DNA of 64,000 nt from Clostridia bacterium (GTDB lineage: Bacteria > Bacillota > Clostridia > TANB77 > CAG-508). The stretch spans positions 1-64,000 of the forward strand of contig JAFXVF010000013.1 of the NCBI GenBank assembly GCA_017524665.1. Direction: 5' to 3'. Positions 17,374 through 27,026 of the stretch are shown here, piece after piece. Positions within the stretch are counted from its first letter, which is position 1. Every line of letters begins with the position of its first letter. Below the pieces are notes generated by a model. The model saw only the letters and a list, made by a program, of their open reading frames with translations, made no database searches and was not told the DNA's origin. Made by a program: the position numbers and the translations under genes.

Positions 17374-18504
17374 TTACTTAACTTTTTCTCCATTAACATA
17401 TAAATAATATGTTTCAGATGTAACTTTTTCATTGCTTATAATAAGAGTTTTAAAGTCTTCTTTTGCTTCAAAAGATACAATGGTTTCTTTGCTTGCATTT
17501 TTAACTTCTATTTTGCTTCCACTGCTTACTTTTGTTTGTAATTCAAAACATACAGATTTTTGTTTAGACGTTGCTTCTGGTTTTTCTAGCATATCTGAAC
17601 CTAGTGCAATAACTTCTCCACCATTAAAGTAGAATCCTTCATCTGTATCAATTCCTGCATCTCCACCTTCTGATGATCCAATTGTATATACACTTCCTCC
17701 ATTTATAGTTAATGCACCATTTGAATCAATTCCGTCTCCATTTGCTTTAATGTAAATCGTTCCACCATTAATTGTTATAGAACCTCCTGAACCACCTGCA
17801 TTAAGTCCGTCATCTTGAGATGAAATATTTATTGTTCCAGAATTAATTACTAAATCGCATGATTTTGTTGCAATGCCTTCACCATCTTCTTGCTTTCCAT
17901 TAACATTTAAAGTTCCATTTCCTTCAATAGTAAGTTTTCCATAAGAGAATATACATCCATCATATTCACTTGATCCACCGTCTGATAAATTGTTTACTGT
18001 ATTATCAGCTAATTTGATTGTTAATGCGTTTGTACCACCATTTGCAATTGCTGCTGTTAGAGTACTTTCAATGTTAACCCCGTTTAAAATTAAAGTAACA
18101 TCTCCTGGTGCATTTACAACAACAGAATACTTAAAACTTCCTGTTAATGTATATGTTCCAGCTTCATTAATTGTTAAATTGCTGTCATATTCACTTAAGT
18201 TAATTTCTTTAGAATTTACAGTTTCACCTGCATCTACATCTGAAGCGGATGTTCCTTTGGTTTTGTTTTCTTGTCTCTGGAAGTCTCCAGGCATTCCATC
18301 GTTTTGTCCTCTTTGTCCCATTTTTTCTCCGTCTGGTCTTTGTGGTGGTTCTTCTCCATCAGGCATCCCCATCATTTGCATTCTTTCCCCATCTGGAAAT
18401 TGATTTGATTTTTTATTTATATTTTCATAAATCAAAAATCCTGATGCTGTAATCACAGCTCCTATTAATACTCCTATTAATAAAAATAATAAATTTTTCT
18501 TCAT
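17374..18504 (-). CDS. Beta-helix carbohydrate-binding protein (Cthe_2159-like)
   Basis: 376 residues. One N-terminal membrane anchor (5-26) and a Pro/Gly/Met-rich linker with PDGE repeats (about 38-85). The repeated beta-helix domain has regular ITINGGT / LTINGGS turns (about 100-310), as in the Cthe_2159 family (PF14262). That family was described as polysaccharide-binding, with acidic calcium sites similar to pectate lyases. It is surface exposed and could bind plant or mucin polysaccharide. It lies directly downstream of the histidine kinase/response regulator genes, separated by a terminator, so regulation by them is possible but not shown. Confidence 0.85.
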   Translation of the reverse strand: MKKNLLFLLIGVLIGAVITASGFLIYENINKKSNQFPDGERMQMMGMPDGEEPPQRPDGEKMGQRGQNDGMPGDFQRQENKTKGTSASDVDAGETVNSKEINLSEYDSNLTINEAGTYTLTGSFKYSVVVNAPGDVTLILNGVNIESTLTAAIANGGTNALTIKLADNTVNNLSDGGSSEYDGCIFSYGKLTIEGNGTLNVNGKQEDGEGIATKSCDLVINSGTINISSQDDGLNAGGSGGSITINGGTIYIKANGDGIDSNGALTINGGSVYTIGSSEGGDAGIDTDEGFYFNGGEVIALGSDMLEKPEATSKQKSVCFELQTKVSSGSKIEVKNASKETIVSFEAKEDFKTLIISNEKVTSETYYLYVNGEKVK

Positions 18505-18554
18505 TTTTCTTTCCTCCTTTTTCTTATTGTACTTAGTATAAAATATAAAAATTG

Positions 18555-18595
18555 AAAAAAGATTGAATAATAATAATATTTTTTCAATCTTTTTT
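18555..18595 (-). terminator. Terminator after the histidine kinase gene
   Basis: Long A/T-flanked stem AAAAAAGATTGAA/TTCAATCTTTTTT with an A/T loop, immediately after the kinase stop codon. Confidence 0.75.
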
Positions 18596-18601
18596 TATTA
18601 T

Positions 18602-19781
18602 CTAAATTTTTACTACAAAGCTTGTAAATCCATCTTTAGACCCTGCTTTAATACTTCCATTATATTTTTCGACAATCCCTTTTGCAATTGAAAGTCCGAA
18701 GGCCATATCTTTTTTCTGCTCGATTTCTTGATTTATCTACCCTATAAAATCTTTCAAATATTTTTTCTTCTTCACCTTCTGGAATAGGCTCTCCCTGGTT
18801 TATAATTTCAATCTTAATATCATTCTTTTCCTTTATGGTATTAACTATTATTTCCCCATTTTTTTCTGTATGCTTTATTGCATTATCAAGTATTATGGAA
18901 ATAATGTGTTTTATATCTTCTTTATCTCCGTTAAAATAAATTTCTTCATCAATATTTGTTTTAAGTTTAATTTCTTTTTCATATATTAAGCTTTCAAATG
19001 CTGAAACTGCCATTTGTATTTCTTTTGAGATGTTAAATTTTTGTACATTTGATCTTGTGTTTTCAACTTTAGAAAGTGTTAATAAATCATTAACAAGTTT
19101 ATTCATGCTTTGCACTTCATTTTGTATGTATGTTAACCATTTATTTTCTCCTACTTTATCTTGTAATACATCTGCATTAGCCTCAATAACTGCAAGTGGT
19201 GTTTTAAGTTCATGTGAAGCATCTGATATGAATTGCTTTTGCTTCTCAAAAGATTCTTCAACAGGTTTTACAATTATACTAGCTAACTTTTTTGAAATAA
19301 TATAAGTTGCAAATATACCAAGCAGTCCTATCACTGCAGCTGATATAACTGTAGTTTTTAGCCTATTTATTGCATCTTCATTCTCCATTAATGTTATTTC
19401 TTTTCCGTTATACCCTATATTTCTTATTTTATATATATAACTTCCAATATACCCTTCTTCAAAAGAACCATTGTTGATTTTAATAGCATAATTTCTTATT
19501 TCATCAGTTACATCGCTAGATTCTTTTGTAATTGCATTATTACTTATTTCAAGTTTATATACACCTTCAATATTCTCTAAAAATCTGTCATTGTCTATTC
19601 TTATTTCACCAAGTTCATTTGGTTTGTCGTTTCTGCCATCTATTCTATCCATAAGCATTGTAGAAGATGTAATCGTGTTCCTATAGCTAAATCCAGCAAA
19701 TATAATAATAATACCCAATATGATTATTGTAAGTGAAAGCTGAATAACCCAAAATATATTTTTTCTTAATTTATTTATCAT
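18602..19781 (-). CDS. Sensor histidine kinase, OmpR-linked, CGG frameshift
   Basis: About 392 residues after one +1 shift. Two membrane helices (about 10-32 and 142-162) enclose an extracytoplasmic sensor domain. HisKA has SDASHELKTPLAVIEAN (His about 190). The HATPase domain has the N box IILDNAIKHTEKNG and the G1-like EPIPEGEEEKIFERFYRVD. At codon 362 an in-frame CGG follows YGL. Skipping its C gives YGLGLSIAKGIVEKYNG, the G2 ATP-lid box, and a normal end at 18602. Read straight, the protein turns into an unrelated tail lacking this box. Start is ATG 19781 with GGAGG, overlapping the regulator gene. A signal is not evident from the sequence. Confidence 0.9.
18696..18698 (-). other. In-frame CGG with +1 frameshift, histidine kinase
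   Basis: Coding context CTT CGG A CT. Skipping C gives GGA CTT TCA = Gly-Leu-Ser of the kinase G2 box. Confidence 0.8.
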
Positions 19782-20454
19782 TTTTTTCCTCCAACTTATA
19801 TCCAATTCCTCTTACAGCTTTAATATTTACCTTTGAATCAATTAATTTTAGTTTTCTTCTAATAAAAGTAATATATACTTCAACATTATTATATTCTGCT
19901 TCACTCTCATAGCCCCAAATTCTTTCCATTAAGCCCTCTCTTGAAAGGATTTGATTTTTATTTAAAAGGAATTGTTCTAGTAGTTCTAGCTCTTTTCCGC
20001 TTATTTGTATTTCATTGTCATTACATTTTAGTTTTGCATTTTTTAGGTCCAGCTTTAAATCTCCAAATTTCAGAATATCTGTATCCTCAATTCTATTGGT
20101 TCGTTTTAATACAGCTTTTATTCTTGCAATTAGCTCTCTCATAGAGAATGGTTTTGTTATATAGTCATCAGCTCCATGCTCTAAGCCATTTAGTTTATCA
20201 TCTATTTCAGACTTAGCAGTTAACATTATTATTGGAGTTTTAATTTTCTCTTGCTTTAGAAATTTTAAAATTTCAAAACCATTTTTCTTTGGAAGCATTA
20301 CATCAAGCAATATTAAATCATAACTTTCTGTTAAAGCTTCATCTTCTCCATCTTCTCCATTCGTTTTAATACAAACATTAAATTTCTCTTTTTTAAGAGC
20401 CTCTGCTACTGCATCGGCTAAGCTGTATTCATCTTCTATAATTAAAATATTCAC
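19771..20454 (-). CDS. OmpR-family response regulator
   Basis: 227 residues. The receiver domain (1-115) has the acidic pair EDE, phospho-acceptor Asp in LILLDVMLPKKNG (about 51), T in MLTAKSE and K in DDYITKPFS. A winged-helix DNA-binding domain (about 125-224) ends with YITFIRRKLK and VRGIGYKLE. It is translationally coupled to the kinase gene (11-base overlap), so the two form a two-component system. Target genes are not visible; the beta-helix protein and lipoproteins nearby are candidates. Confidence 0.94.
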   Translation of the reverse strand: MNILIIEDEYSLADAVAEALKKEKFNVCIKTNGEDGEDEALTESYDLILLDVMLPKKNGFEILKFLKQEKIKTPIIMLTAKSEIDDKLNGLEHGADDYITKPFSMRELIARIKAVLKRTNRIEDTDILKFGDLKLDLKNAKLKCNDNEIQISGKELELLEQFLLNKNQILSREGLMERIWGYESEAEYNNVEVYITFIRRKLKLIDSKVNIKAVRGIGYKLEEKNDK

Positions 20455-20526
20455 TTATTATCACCCCAAATATAATTTAGCATTGATTTATTGAATTTAG
20501 ATTGAAGATGTTTAAATTATATATTA

Positions 20527-20556
20527 ACGGACTGATAATTTCAATTATCAGTCCGT
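20527..20556. terminator. Terminator hairpin, repeat family A
   Basis: Perfect stem ACGGACTGATAATT/AATTATCAGTCCGT with only two unpaired bases between the arms. It ends the tfoX-like gene. Confidence 0.75.
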
Positions 20557-20580
20557 TTTATTATAAAAAATATTTAATTA

Positions 20581-20874
20581 TTAATGCTTTAATCCTTTGC
20601 ATGTTTCAACTATAATTTCTTTTAATAGTTCTTTATTATCTACATCATCAACTATATACATTGGTTTTGCAGTTTCATATGGAATTTGCTCTTTCATTTT
20701 GTATTTTTGGTTAGTATCAACTATCTTTACTAGTAGTCTATTGTCATAAATTCCACCAAATAAAGTATTATTATAATATAATAAAAACTCACCCATCATT
20801 GGTTTACAAGTTATATTATCTAATAAATCCAACTGTTCTAGTATAAAATCTTTGTATTCTTTTGATGTAGCCAT
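20581..20874 (-). CDS. TfoX/Sxy N-terminal domain protein
   Basis: 97 residues. The family pattern is MGEFLLYYNNTLFGGIYDNRLLVKIV, with KPMYIVDDVDN at the end. The TfoX N-terminal domain alone is common in Firmicutes. It is related to the proteobacterial competence regulator Sxy, but its role in Clostridia is unknown. Single gene, with an AGAGGAG site. Confidence 0.85.
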   Translation of the reverse strand: MATSKEYKDFILEQLDLLDNITCKPMMGEFLLYYNNTLFGGIYDNRLLVKIVDTNQKYKMKEQIPYETAKPMYIVDDVDNKELLKEIIVETCKGLKH

Positions 20875-20894
20875 AATAAACTCCTCTTATTATT

Positions 20895-20927
20895 AAAAGT
20901 GGCAACGGTTAGTCTATTGCCACTTTT
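20895..20927 (-). terminator. Terminator after surface protein gene
   Basis: Eleven-bp stem AAAAGTGGCAA/TTGCCACTTTT, T-tract on the minus strand, directly downstream of the surface protein stop. Confidence 0.8.
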
Positions 20928-20938
20928 TCTTATAATTA

Positions 20939-22654
20939 TTAATTTTTCTTTGTATAAATAGCTGTTCCTACTATTCCAACTATTGAAATTACCATTATGC
21001 TAATCCATACAACTATGTTATCACCTGTTGTTGGATTTTTTAATGTGCTTGTTGTTTCTGTTGTAGTTGTTGCTGGAGTCTCTGTAGTCTCTGTAGTTGT
21101 TGTTTCTGTATTATTAGCAGGTTCTGCTTCTTCAGTTGTATCTACCTTTGCAATTTCAAATGTTGTTGTTGCTGTAGCATTATTATTAAATACTACTTCT
21201 AATAAATGTTCGCCTTCCTCTAAAGAACTCATAAATTCTTTAGCAAGTGTTATTATTGTACTTCCAGCTTTTGATGTATACATATCAGAACTTACTTGTT
21301 TCTTATCTACAAATACTTTTCCGCCTTCTTCAAATAAAGAATAATCAGCATCGATTTTAAATGTTGCTGGTTCATTTTTATCTAATGCAGTAGTTTTTGT
21401 TCCATCTTCAACAAATTTATATGCTTTTGCTGGTTCTTCTTCTTCATTTGAATCTTCTGAAGAATTAGGATCTGTTGTTGTTGGATCTGTTGTTGTTGGG
21501 TCTGTTGTTGTTGGATCTGTTGTTGTTGGGTCTGTTGTTGTTGGATCTGTTGTTGTTGGATCTGTTGTTGTTGGATCTGTCGTTGTTGGATCTGTTGTTG
21601 TTGGATCTGTTGTTGTTGGATCTGTCGTTGTTGGATCTGTTGTTGGATCTGTTGTTGTTGGATCTGTCGTTGTTGGATCTGTTGTTGCTGTAGCTGTTAG
21701 TTTGGTAAAGAATGAAAATTGTGTATCACTGCACCATCCTAATTCATATTCTGTACCACCATTTACTGTTAATGCTACATTACTTGAATTTTCAAATCCA
21801 TATCCATCTTCTGCATTTAAATAAACTTCTACATAATAGTCTTCTCCAGCTTCGATTGTTGTTCCAAAAACATCTCCACTATCGTAAGAAGCATCTACTG
21901 ATGGATAATTATTTATAAACATTGTCCAAGATACTGAACAATTTGCATTACTTCCTAAATCAATTGTAGGTTTTGTGTTTTCGTCAACAATTACTGTTCC
22001 AACTGCAGGAAGTGTTACTGTTGCATTTACTGTGTCTATTAATGTTAAATTTGCATTTGAAGTTCCCTCTTCAACCATAAATGAAGCAAGGGCATATCCT
22101 TCATATCCATCTGTGGTAGCTGAGTAATCAATTTCTAATCCATAAAATCCAGCTGATAATGTATTTAAATATGAATTTGATAGCACTATAGTTGTACCTT
22201 CAGCTAAAACAGTATAATATGATGGATCTATTTCATCGCTACCTAAATAAAGCGTTGAAACTGTGCAGTCACTTGCACTAGTTACGAATGAAATATCGTT
22301 TGTTGTTCCTAATTCAAAGCTTTGGAAATCTCCTGTTACAATTCCATATACATGTCTATATATTGCATCTAATTCTACTTCTCTGTCAGGCATTGTAAAT
22401 GATGTGTTTTCTACATTTGCATCAAAATCATCTAAAGCTGTGTTAGCCTCCCAACGCACAAACTCTGTATTTGAAGGTAAATTTGTGCTTAAGGTAACTG
22501 TGTCACCTGCTACTGCTTCATCTACATCTGCATATCCATGATCTACAGTAATAGAATGAAGCCCGTCAGCGCGTACTATTGTTGGCATAAAAACTGCCAT
22601 AACCAATGTAAAAATTAGCGCTAAACTAATTGTTTTTTTGTTTAAATTTTTCAC
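20939..22654 (-). CDS. Cell-wall anchored surface protein with TTDP linker
   Basis: 571 residues. Signal peptide (1-29); an InlB-like beta domain with NTEFVRWEANT (about 30-100); an X2-like domain (about 105-195) with YLGSDEIDPSYYTV; a further beta domain (about 200-320). A linker follows of about 17 TTDP/TTTDP units (about 323-393), then a second X2-like domain (about 405-500), a Thr/Glu-rich spacer, and a sortase-type end: NPTTGDN, membrane helix and KK tail. NPxTG replaces LPxTG, as often in Clostridia. The product probably sits in the cell wall and may bind host or dietary glycans. Confidence 0.85.
   Translation of the reverse strand: MKNLNKKTISLALIFTLVMAVFMPTIVRADGLHSITVDHGYADVDEAVAGDTVTLSTNLPSNTEFVRWEANTALDDFDANVENTSFTMPDREVELDAIYRHVYGIVTGDFQSFELGTTNDISFVTSASDCTVSTLYLGSDEIDPSYYTVLAEGTTIVLSNSYLNTLSAGFYGLEIDYSATTDGYEGYALASFMVEEGTSNANLTLIDTVNATVTLPAVGTVIVDENTKPTIDLGSNANCSVSWTMFINNYPSVDASYDSGDVFGTTIEAGEDYYVEVYLNAEDGYGFENSSNVALTVNGGTEYELGWCSDTQFSFFTKLTATATTDPTTTDPTTTDPTTDPTTTDPTTTDPTTTDPTTTDPTTTDPTTTDPTTTDPTTTDPTTTDPTTTDPTTTDPNSSEDSNEEEEPAKAYKFVEDGTKTTALDKNEPATFKIDADYSLFEEGGKVFVDKKQVSSDMYTSKAGSTIITLAKEFMSSLEEGEHLLEVVFNNNATATTTFEIAKVDTTEEAEPANNTETTTTETTETPATTTTETTSTLKNPTTGDNIVVWISIMVISIVGIVGTAIYTKKN
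21475..21690 (-). repeat. 15-base tandem repeat encoding TTDP units
   Basis: About 14 direct copies of a 15-base unit (GGATCTGTTGTTGTT on the plus strand) with few substitutions and two shortened copies. Coding, in frame; the copy number is likely variable between strains. Confidence 0.9.
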
Positions 22655-22852
22655 TTTTGAATTCCTCCTTAAAAAAATTTTACTTTTGTAGCTTTGATGT
22701 AATTTTAAAAAAATTTATTCCATGACTATGCTATCACATTATATTTTTTTTTACAACATTTTTTTGCATTTTTTTATATTTTTTTCTTTATGTTGTAAAG
22801 CCTGCATATTAGTTAATTTACAATGGTTTGCGCCTTTTTATGTAGACTGTTT

Positions 22853-23344
22853 TTAGTTGTTTTTTTGTAATATTCTACTGGAAATCTCTTCAATTATTTC
22901 TACACCAGTCTCTTCCAATTTTATACAAATTGAATTGTCTATCTTTTTTTCTATGTCAATATCTTCATTAATGTTTAATCCTATCCCAATTATAGTTTTA
23001 TTATATAAATTATCATGATAAATGTTCTCAATTAGGATTCCACCAAGTTTTTTATTTTGATAATAAATGTCATTTGGATATTTTATTGTTGCCTCTATTC
23101 CTTTTTCGTATAGGTAATCTATTATTGCATTAGGAACTATTGATGAGTAATTAGCATTTTCTTTCTTTGTCACAATTGAAAAAGTAAGCCCTGTCTTGCT
23201 TATCCAAATCCTATCATATTGGCCTCTTCCTTTTGTTTGTTTTTTTGTATAAATAACATATTCATTTTCTGGTGCATTTAACTCTTTTGCTTTATTATTT
23301 GTACTGTCTAATGTTTCAAAATAGTAAATCTTTATTTGTCCCAT
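22853..23344 (-). CDS. birA: Biotin-protein ligase, minimal catalytic form
   Basis: 163 residues, without the DNA-binding domain of BirA repressors. Catalytic signatures are QTKGRGQYDRIW (biotinyl-AMP loop), IKYPNDIYYQNKKLGGILIEN and GIGLNIN. It would attach biotin to AccB, which is encoded in the same operon. It overlaps fabF by 13 bases. The C-terminal domain of larger ligases is missing; the length is short for the family. Last gene of the operon. Confidence 0.9.
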   Translation of the reverse strand: MGQIKIYYFETLDSTNNKAKELNAPENEYVIYTKKQTKGRGQYDRIWISKTGLTFSIVTKKENANYSSIVPNAIIDYLYEKGIEATIKYPNDIYYQNKKLGGILIENIYHDNLYNKTIIGIGLNINEDIDIEKKIDNSICIKLEETGVEIIEEISSRILQKNN

Positions 23345-24549
23345 TTTTTAAATATTAAACATGCATTGTCTCCTCCAAAGCCAAAGCTGTTTGATAATGC
23401 ATATTTTATTTCCTTTCTTAGTCCATTATTTATTACCATGTTTAAATCACATTTTGAATCTATATTTTTAACATTTATAGTTGCAGGAATGAATCCTTCG
23501 TCTAGTGCTTTTGCACATATTATTGTTTCTATTGCTCCACTTGCAGACATCATATGTCCTGTCATTGATTTCGTAGACGAAACATAAATATTTGTATAAT
23601 TATCTTTAAAAGCTTTTTTTATCGTTTCTGTTTCTATTAAATCATTCAATATAGTGCCAGTTCCATGAGCATTTATGTATTCGATATCATTTGAATTTAT
23701 TCCAGCATCTTTTAATGCAAGTTCAATTGCTTTTACAGCATAATTTCCATCTTTTTGAGGGCTAGTAATATGATAAGCATCACAATTTGAACCATACCCG
23801 ACTATTTCAGCATATATTTTTGCATCTCTTTTTAAAGCATGTTCAAGTTCCTCTAATACTATTATTCCTGTTCCTTCTCCAATAACAAAGCCTTGTCTGT
23901 CTTGGTCAAATGGAATGCTGGCTCTGTCTTTATCATCTCCAGTGTATATTGCTCTCATCGCTGAAAATCCATCTAGAATTTTTTTATTTATTGCAAATTC
24001 ACTTGCTCCAGCAATCATTATGTCTTGCATTCCATACTTTATTTTCAAATATGCTTCACCTATTGTATTATTTCCACTTGCACAAGCAGAAGAAATTGAC
24101 ATGTTTATGCCATTAGCCTTTAGATCTATTGCTACAATGCTAGATGCTGAATTGGTTAGTACCGATGGAATATAATATGAATTAATTATTCCAGTTTCAT
24201 AGCTTTCTTCAATTTTTTCACATCCACCTATGTTTGATGAAATAAATACACCAAATCGGTCGTGATTTATTTCATTTTCATTTAATTTACTATCTAGGAA
24301 AGCTTCTTTAGCTGCAATTCTAGAATAATTAATATATTTAGAATTAAAGCGAATTTCTCTTTCTGTTAAATACTCTTTTAAATCTATGTTTTTTATTTCT
24401 GCTGCAACCTTAACATTCGTTGCATCTTGGTTAACTCCTTTTATATAGTCTATTCCGCTTCTATTAGTTAAAATGCTTTCCCACATTTCTTCTATATTGT
24501 TTCCAATTGGGCAAATTGTCCCAAGTCCAGTAATTACTACTCTTTTCAT
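23332..24549 (-). CDS. fabF: Beta-ketoacyl-ACP synthase (FabF-type)
   Basis: 405 residues. It condenses malonyl-ACP with an acyl-ACP. The Cys-His-His triad is complete: Cys156 in SISSACASGNN, His295 in NAHGTGT, His332 in KSMTGHMMS. The C-terminus SNSFGFGGDNACLIF is typical. Translation is coupled to fabD (ATGA overlap) and to birA. In a normal clostridial FAS operon fabG, fabZ and fabK would be near; here they are absent. Confidence 0.93.
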   Translation of the reverse strand: MKRVVITGLGTICPIGNNIEEMWESILTNRSGIDYIKGVNQDATNVKVAAEIKNIDLKEYLTEREIRFNSKYINYSRIAAKEAFLDSKLNENEINHDRFGVFISSNIGGCEKIEESYETGIINSYYIPSVLTNSASSIVAIDLKANGINMSISSACASGNNTIGEAYLKIKYGMQDIMIAGASEFAINKKILDGFSAMRAIYTGDDKDRASIPFDQDRQGFVIGEGTGIIVLEELEHALKRDAKIYAEIVGYGSNCDAYHITSPQKDGNYAVKAIELALKDAGINSNDIEYINAHGTGTILNDLIETETIKKAFKDNYTNIYVSSTKSMTGHMMSASGAIETIICAKALDEGFIPATINVKNIDSKCDLNMVINNGLRKEIKYALSNSFGFGGDNACLIFKKWDK

Positions 24550-25470
24550 ATTATCTTCTTAAAATCCTCATAATTATTTATTTTAAATAACTTTATTTCT
24601 TTTTGTTTTGCTTTTGCGATATTGTTTATGTGAAACGCTAAATTCCCTCCTGGCCCAATTTCATAAAATGTATCAACACCATCATATAGCATATTTTCTA
24701 TAATCTGTAAAAACTTTACTTTCGAATATAGTTGTTTTGTTAAAAGGTCATGTATATGTTCGTTAGTATTTTCTTCTTTACTCCCTGTGTAGTTATAATA
24801 TATGTTATTGTCGTTTATTTCATTGTTTTCAAATTTATACGTACTTAAAAAATCTGCAAAATTTTTTCCTATGTTTTCTAAATACTTGCTATGAAAAGCG
24901 CCTTGAACATCCAGTTTAACAATTCTTTTTGCTCCGTCTTGCTATACATTCATTGCTTGCTTTTTCAATATCTTCTTTTAATCCAGATATTACAACTTGG
25001 TTATATGAATTTTCATTAGATATCTGGCAGTTATATTCATCTACTATTTTTTGTACCTTGCTATTTTCTAGGAACATAACTGCACGCATTTCGCTTTCAA
25101 TCTTAGATAATTCTGTTTTCATCAAGTTCCCACGTTTTTGTAATATTTTTATGCCATCTTCTACTTTTAAATAATTAGCACTGCAAATAGCTGAGTACTC
25201 TCCTAAACTTGAACCAGCAAAATTTTTAGGTTTTATTCCGTGATCAATTAATAAATGAACTATTCCCATTTCAACTAAGAAAACAGCTGGCTGAAAAATT
25301 TCAGTGTCAATTTCATTTTCTTCTCTATTATAGACATCATTTTCTAGGTCTAAGAAATCCTTATATGTATTAACAAATCCTTTAAATGAAGATTCATTTT
25401 CATAAAAATCCTTGCCAAAATTGTTAAACTTATTTCCTTGTCCATCAAATATAAATGCTTTATTGTTCAT
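24546..25470 (-). CDS. fabD: Malonyl-CoA:ACP transacylase, CGG frameshift
   Basis: About 307 residues after one +1 shift. It transfers malonyl from CoA to ACP. The nucleophile lies in AGSSLGEYSA (GxSxG, Ser88). At codon 179 the frame meets CGG. Skipping the C gives ARGAKRIVKLDVQGAFHSKYL with the catalytic His193, then DTFYEIGPGGNLA, and an end that overlaps the fabF start as ATGA. Read straight, translation stops seven codons on and loses the catalytic His. The overlap with both neighbours argues that the downstream half is still translated. First-half and second-half codon use look alike. Confidence 0.9.
24934..24936 (-). other. In-frame CGG with +1 frameshift, fabD
   Basis: Coding context AGA CGG A GC. 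Skipping C gives GGA GCA = Gly-Ala before the conserved KRIVKLDV segment. The zero frame ends at TAA five codons later. Confidence 0.8.
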
Positions 25471-27025
25471 GTTCTCCCCAATTCTTTATTCTTTGAATTC
25501 TATTTTTTATTAATTCATCTTTTTTAAGATGTGATAGTTCAGTTATTTTATTATTTATAATTGCTTTAATTTCCTCTGTAAGCTTGTCAAAATCATTGTC
25601 TTCAATTATTTCATCAATAATTCCATCTTTTAGCATATCTGTAGGCAATATTCTTAGCTCATCTATTACATTTTCAAGTTTTTCTTTTCCTTTATAGATA
25701 ATATCTATGTAAGCTTCAGGAGAAATCACAGATAAATATGAGTGTTCGAGCATTACTAAATAATCTCCAGTTACCAAAGCAACCGCACCGCCACTATTTG
25801 CCTCTCCTGTTATGAATGAAATTATAGGCACTTTTATTTTTGATATGTCTTGCAATAAATTTGCAATAGCAGATGCTTGTCCATTTTTCTCTGCTTCATA
25901 GCCTGCATTCGCACCAGGTGTATCAACAAAAAACACTATTGGTGAATTCATTTTTTCTGATAGTTTTACAAATCTATTAACTTTTCTGTATCCTTCTGGA
26001 TTAATCATTCCAAAATTTGTTTTAATATTTTCATTAATGTCGTTTCGTCTATCGACATAAGCAACACTTATATAAGAATTGTCTAATTTGGCGAATCCGC
26101 ATTTTATCGAATTATCATCTTTGCTTATTCTATCACCATGTATTTCAATAAATGATTCAAAAATGTTTTGAACTATTTCGTATGGTCTTGCGTGGCTTTC
26201 AGTTCGTATATCTTTTAAAAGCTCTAGTTTATCAATTTTTTTACTATACTGTTTAGTACTTCTATCTACTACTGACACATTGTTATTATTGTTGTAGTAT
26301 TGTTCTAATATTCTACCAATTATGCATTTTTGGCTATCTCTTCTAGTAATAATATCAATTAATCCATTTCCATAATTAAATTCAGTTGTTTGGAAATCAG
26401 CTGGTAAATTTTGATGTAGCTCATTTTCAATTACTCTTGCGCCGCTAAAACCAATCTTACAATCTTTTTCAGATAAAATAATATCTCCAAGCATTGATAG
26501 GCTCGCATTTAGTCCACCATATGTAGCATTTGTAAGGAAGCTTATAAATAATCCATCTTTTTTGTAATCATTTATTGCTTCTGATAATTTTGACATTCCA
26601 ACTAATGCTGTTACACCCTCTTGCACTCTAATGCCACCACTTGCACTAAAAATTATTAATGGTAAATGATTGTCTTTTGCATAGTATATTAAATAGCATA
26701 ACTTGTCTATTAAGTATTTGCCTATGCTACCTGCCATATTAAAAGAATCCATTATTCCAATTGCAACTTTATAGCCAGTTATGTTCGCAACTCCTATAAT
26801 AATGCTGTCTTTGTCACTTTTATTATTCTTATCAATTTCTTGAAATGTCCCTTCATCACAAATTAGGCTAAGTCTTTCAGTACTTTTCATTTTAAAGTTA
26901 TATCCGCAATTAGTGCATGTTTTATATTCATTGTGGTTTTTAAATTGAGTATTGCATTTAGGGCATGTATTCCAATTATTTTTAGCATTTATAATTCTTT
27001 TTTTGTTTTCAAAAATAACATTCAT
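25460..27025 (-). CDS. accDA: Acetyl-CoA carboxyltransferase AccD-AccA fusion
   Basis: 521 residues that join both carboxyltransferase subunits. The AccD half (about 1-245) starts with a four-Cys zinc ribbon (C21, C24, C37, C40) and has FSASGGIRVQEG. The AccA half (about 250-521) has FVDTPGANAGYEAEKNGQASAI and SFITGEANSGGAVALVTGD. It transfers the carboxyl group from biotin to acetyl-CoA, giving malonyl-CoA. Natural fusions are known but uncommon in Clostridia, where separate accD and accA are usual. It overlaps fabD by 11 bases and follows accC by one base. Confidence 0.93.
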   Translation of the reverse strand: MNVIFENKKRIINAKNNWNTCPKCNTQFKNHNEYKTCTNCGYNFKMKSTERLSLICDEGTFQEIDKNNKSDKDSIIIGVANITGYKVAIGIMDSFNMAGSIGKYLIDKLCYLIYYAKDNHLPLIIFSASGGIRVQEGVTALVGMSKLSEAINDYKKDGLFISFLTNATYGGLNASLSMLGDIILSEKDCKIGFSGARVIENELHQNLPADFQTTEFNYGNGLIDIITRRDSQKCIIGRILEQYYNNNNNVSVVDRSTKQYSKKIDKLELLKDIRTESHARPYEIVQNIFESFIEIHGDRISKDDNSIKCGFAKLDNSYISVAYVDRRNDINENIKTNFGMINPEGYRKVNRFVKLSEKMNSPIVFFVDTPGANAGYEAEKNGQASAIANLLQDISKIKVPIISFITGEANSGGAVALVTGDYLVMLEHSYLSVISPEAYIDIIYKGKEKLENVIDELRILPTDMLKDGIIDEIIEDNDFDKLTEEIKAIINNKITELSHLKKDELIKNRIQRIKNWGEHEQ

Positions 27026-27026
27026 T

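Noticed and set aside
21475-21690. CRISPR-like direct repeats
   Set aside because: The repeats are contiguous 15-base units in frame with a protein linker, without spacers.
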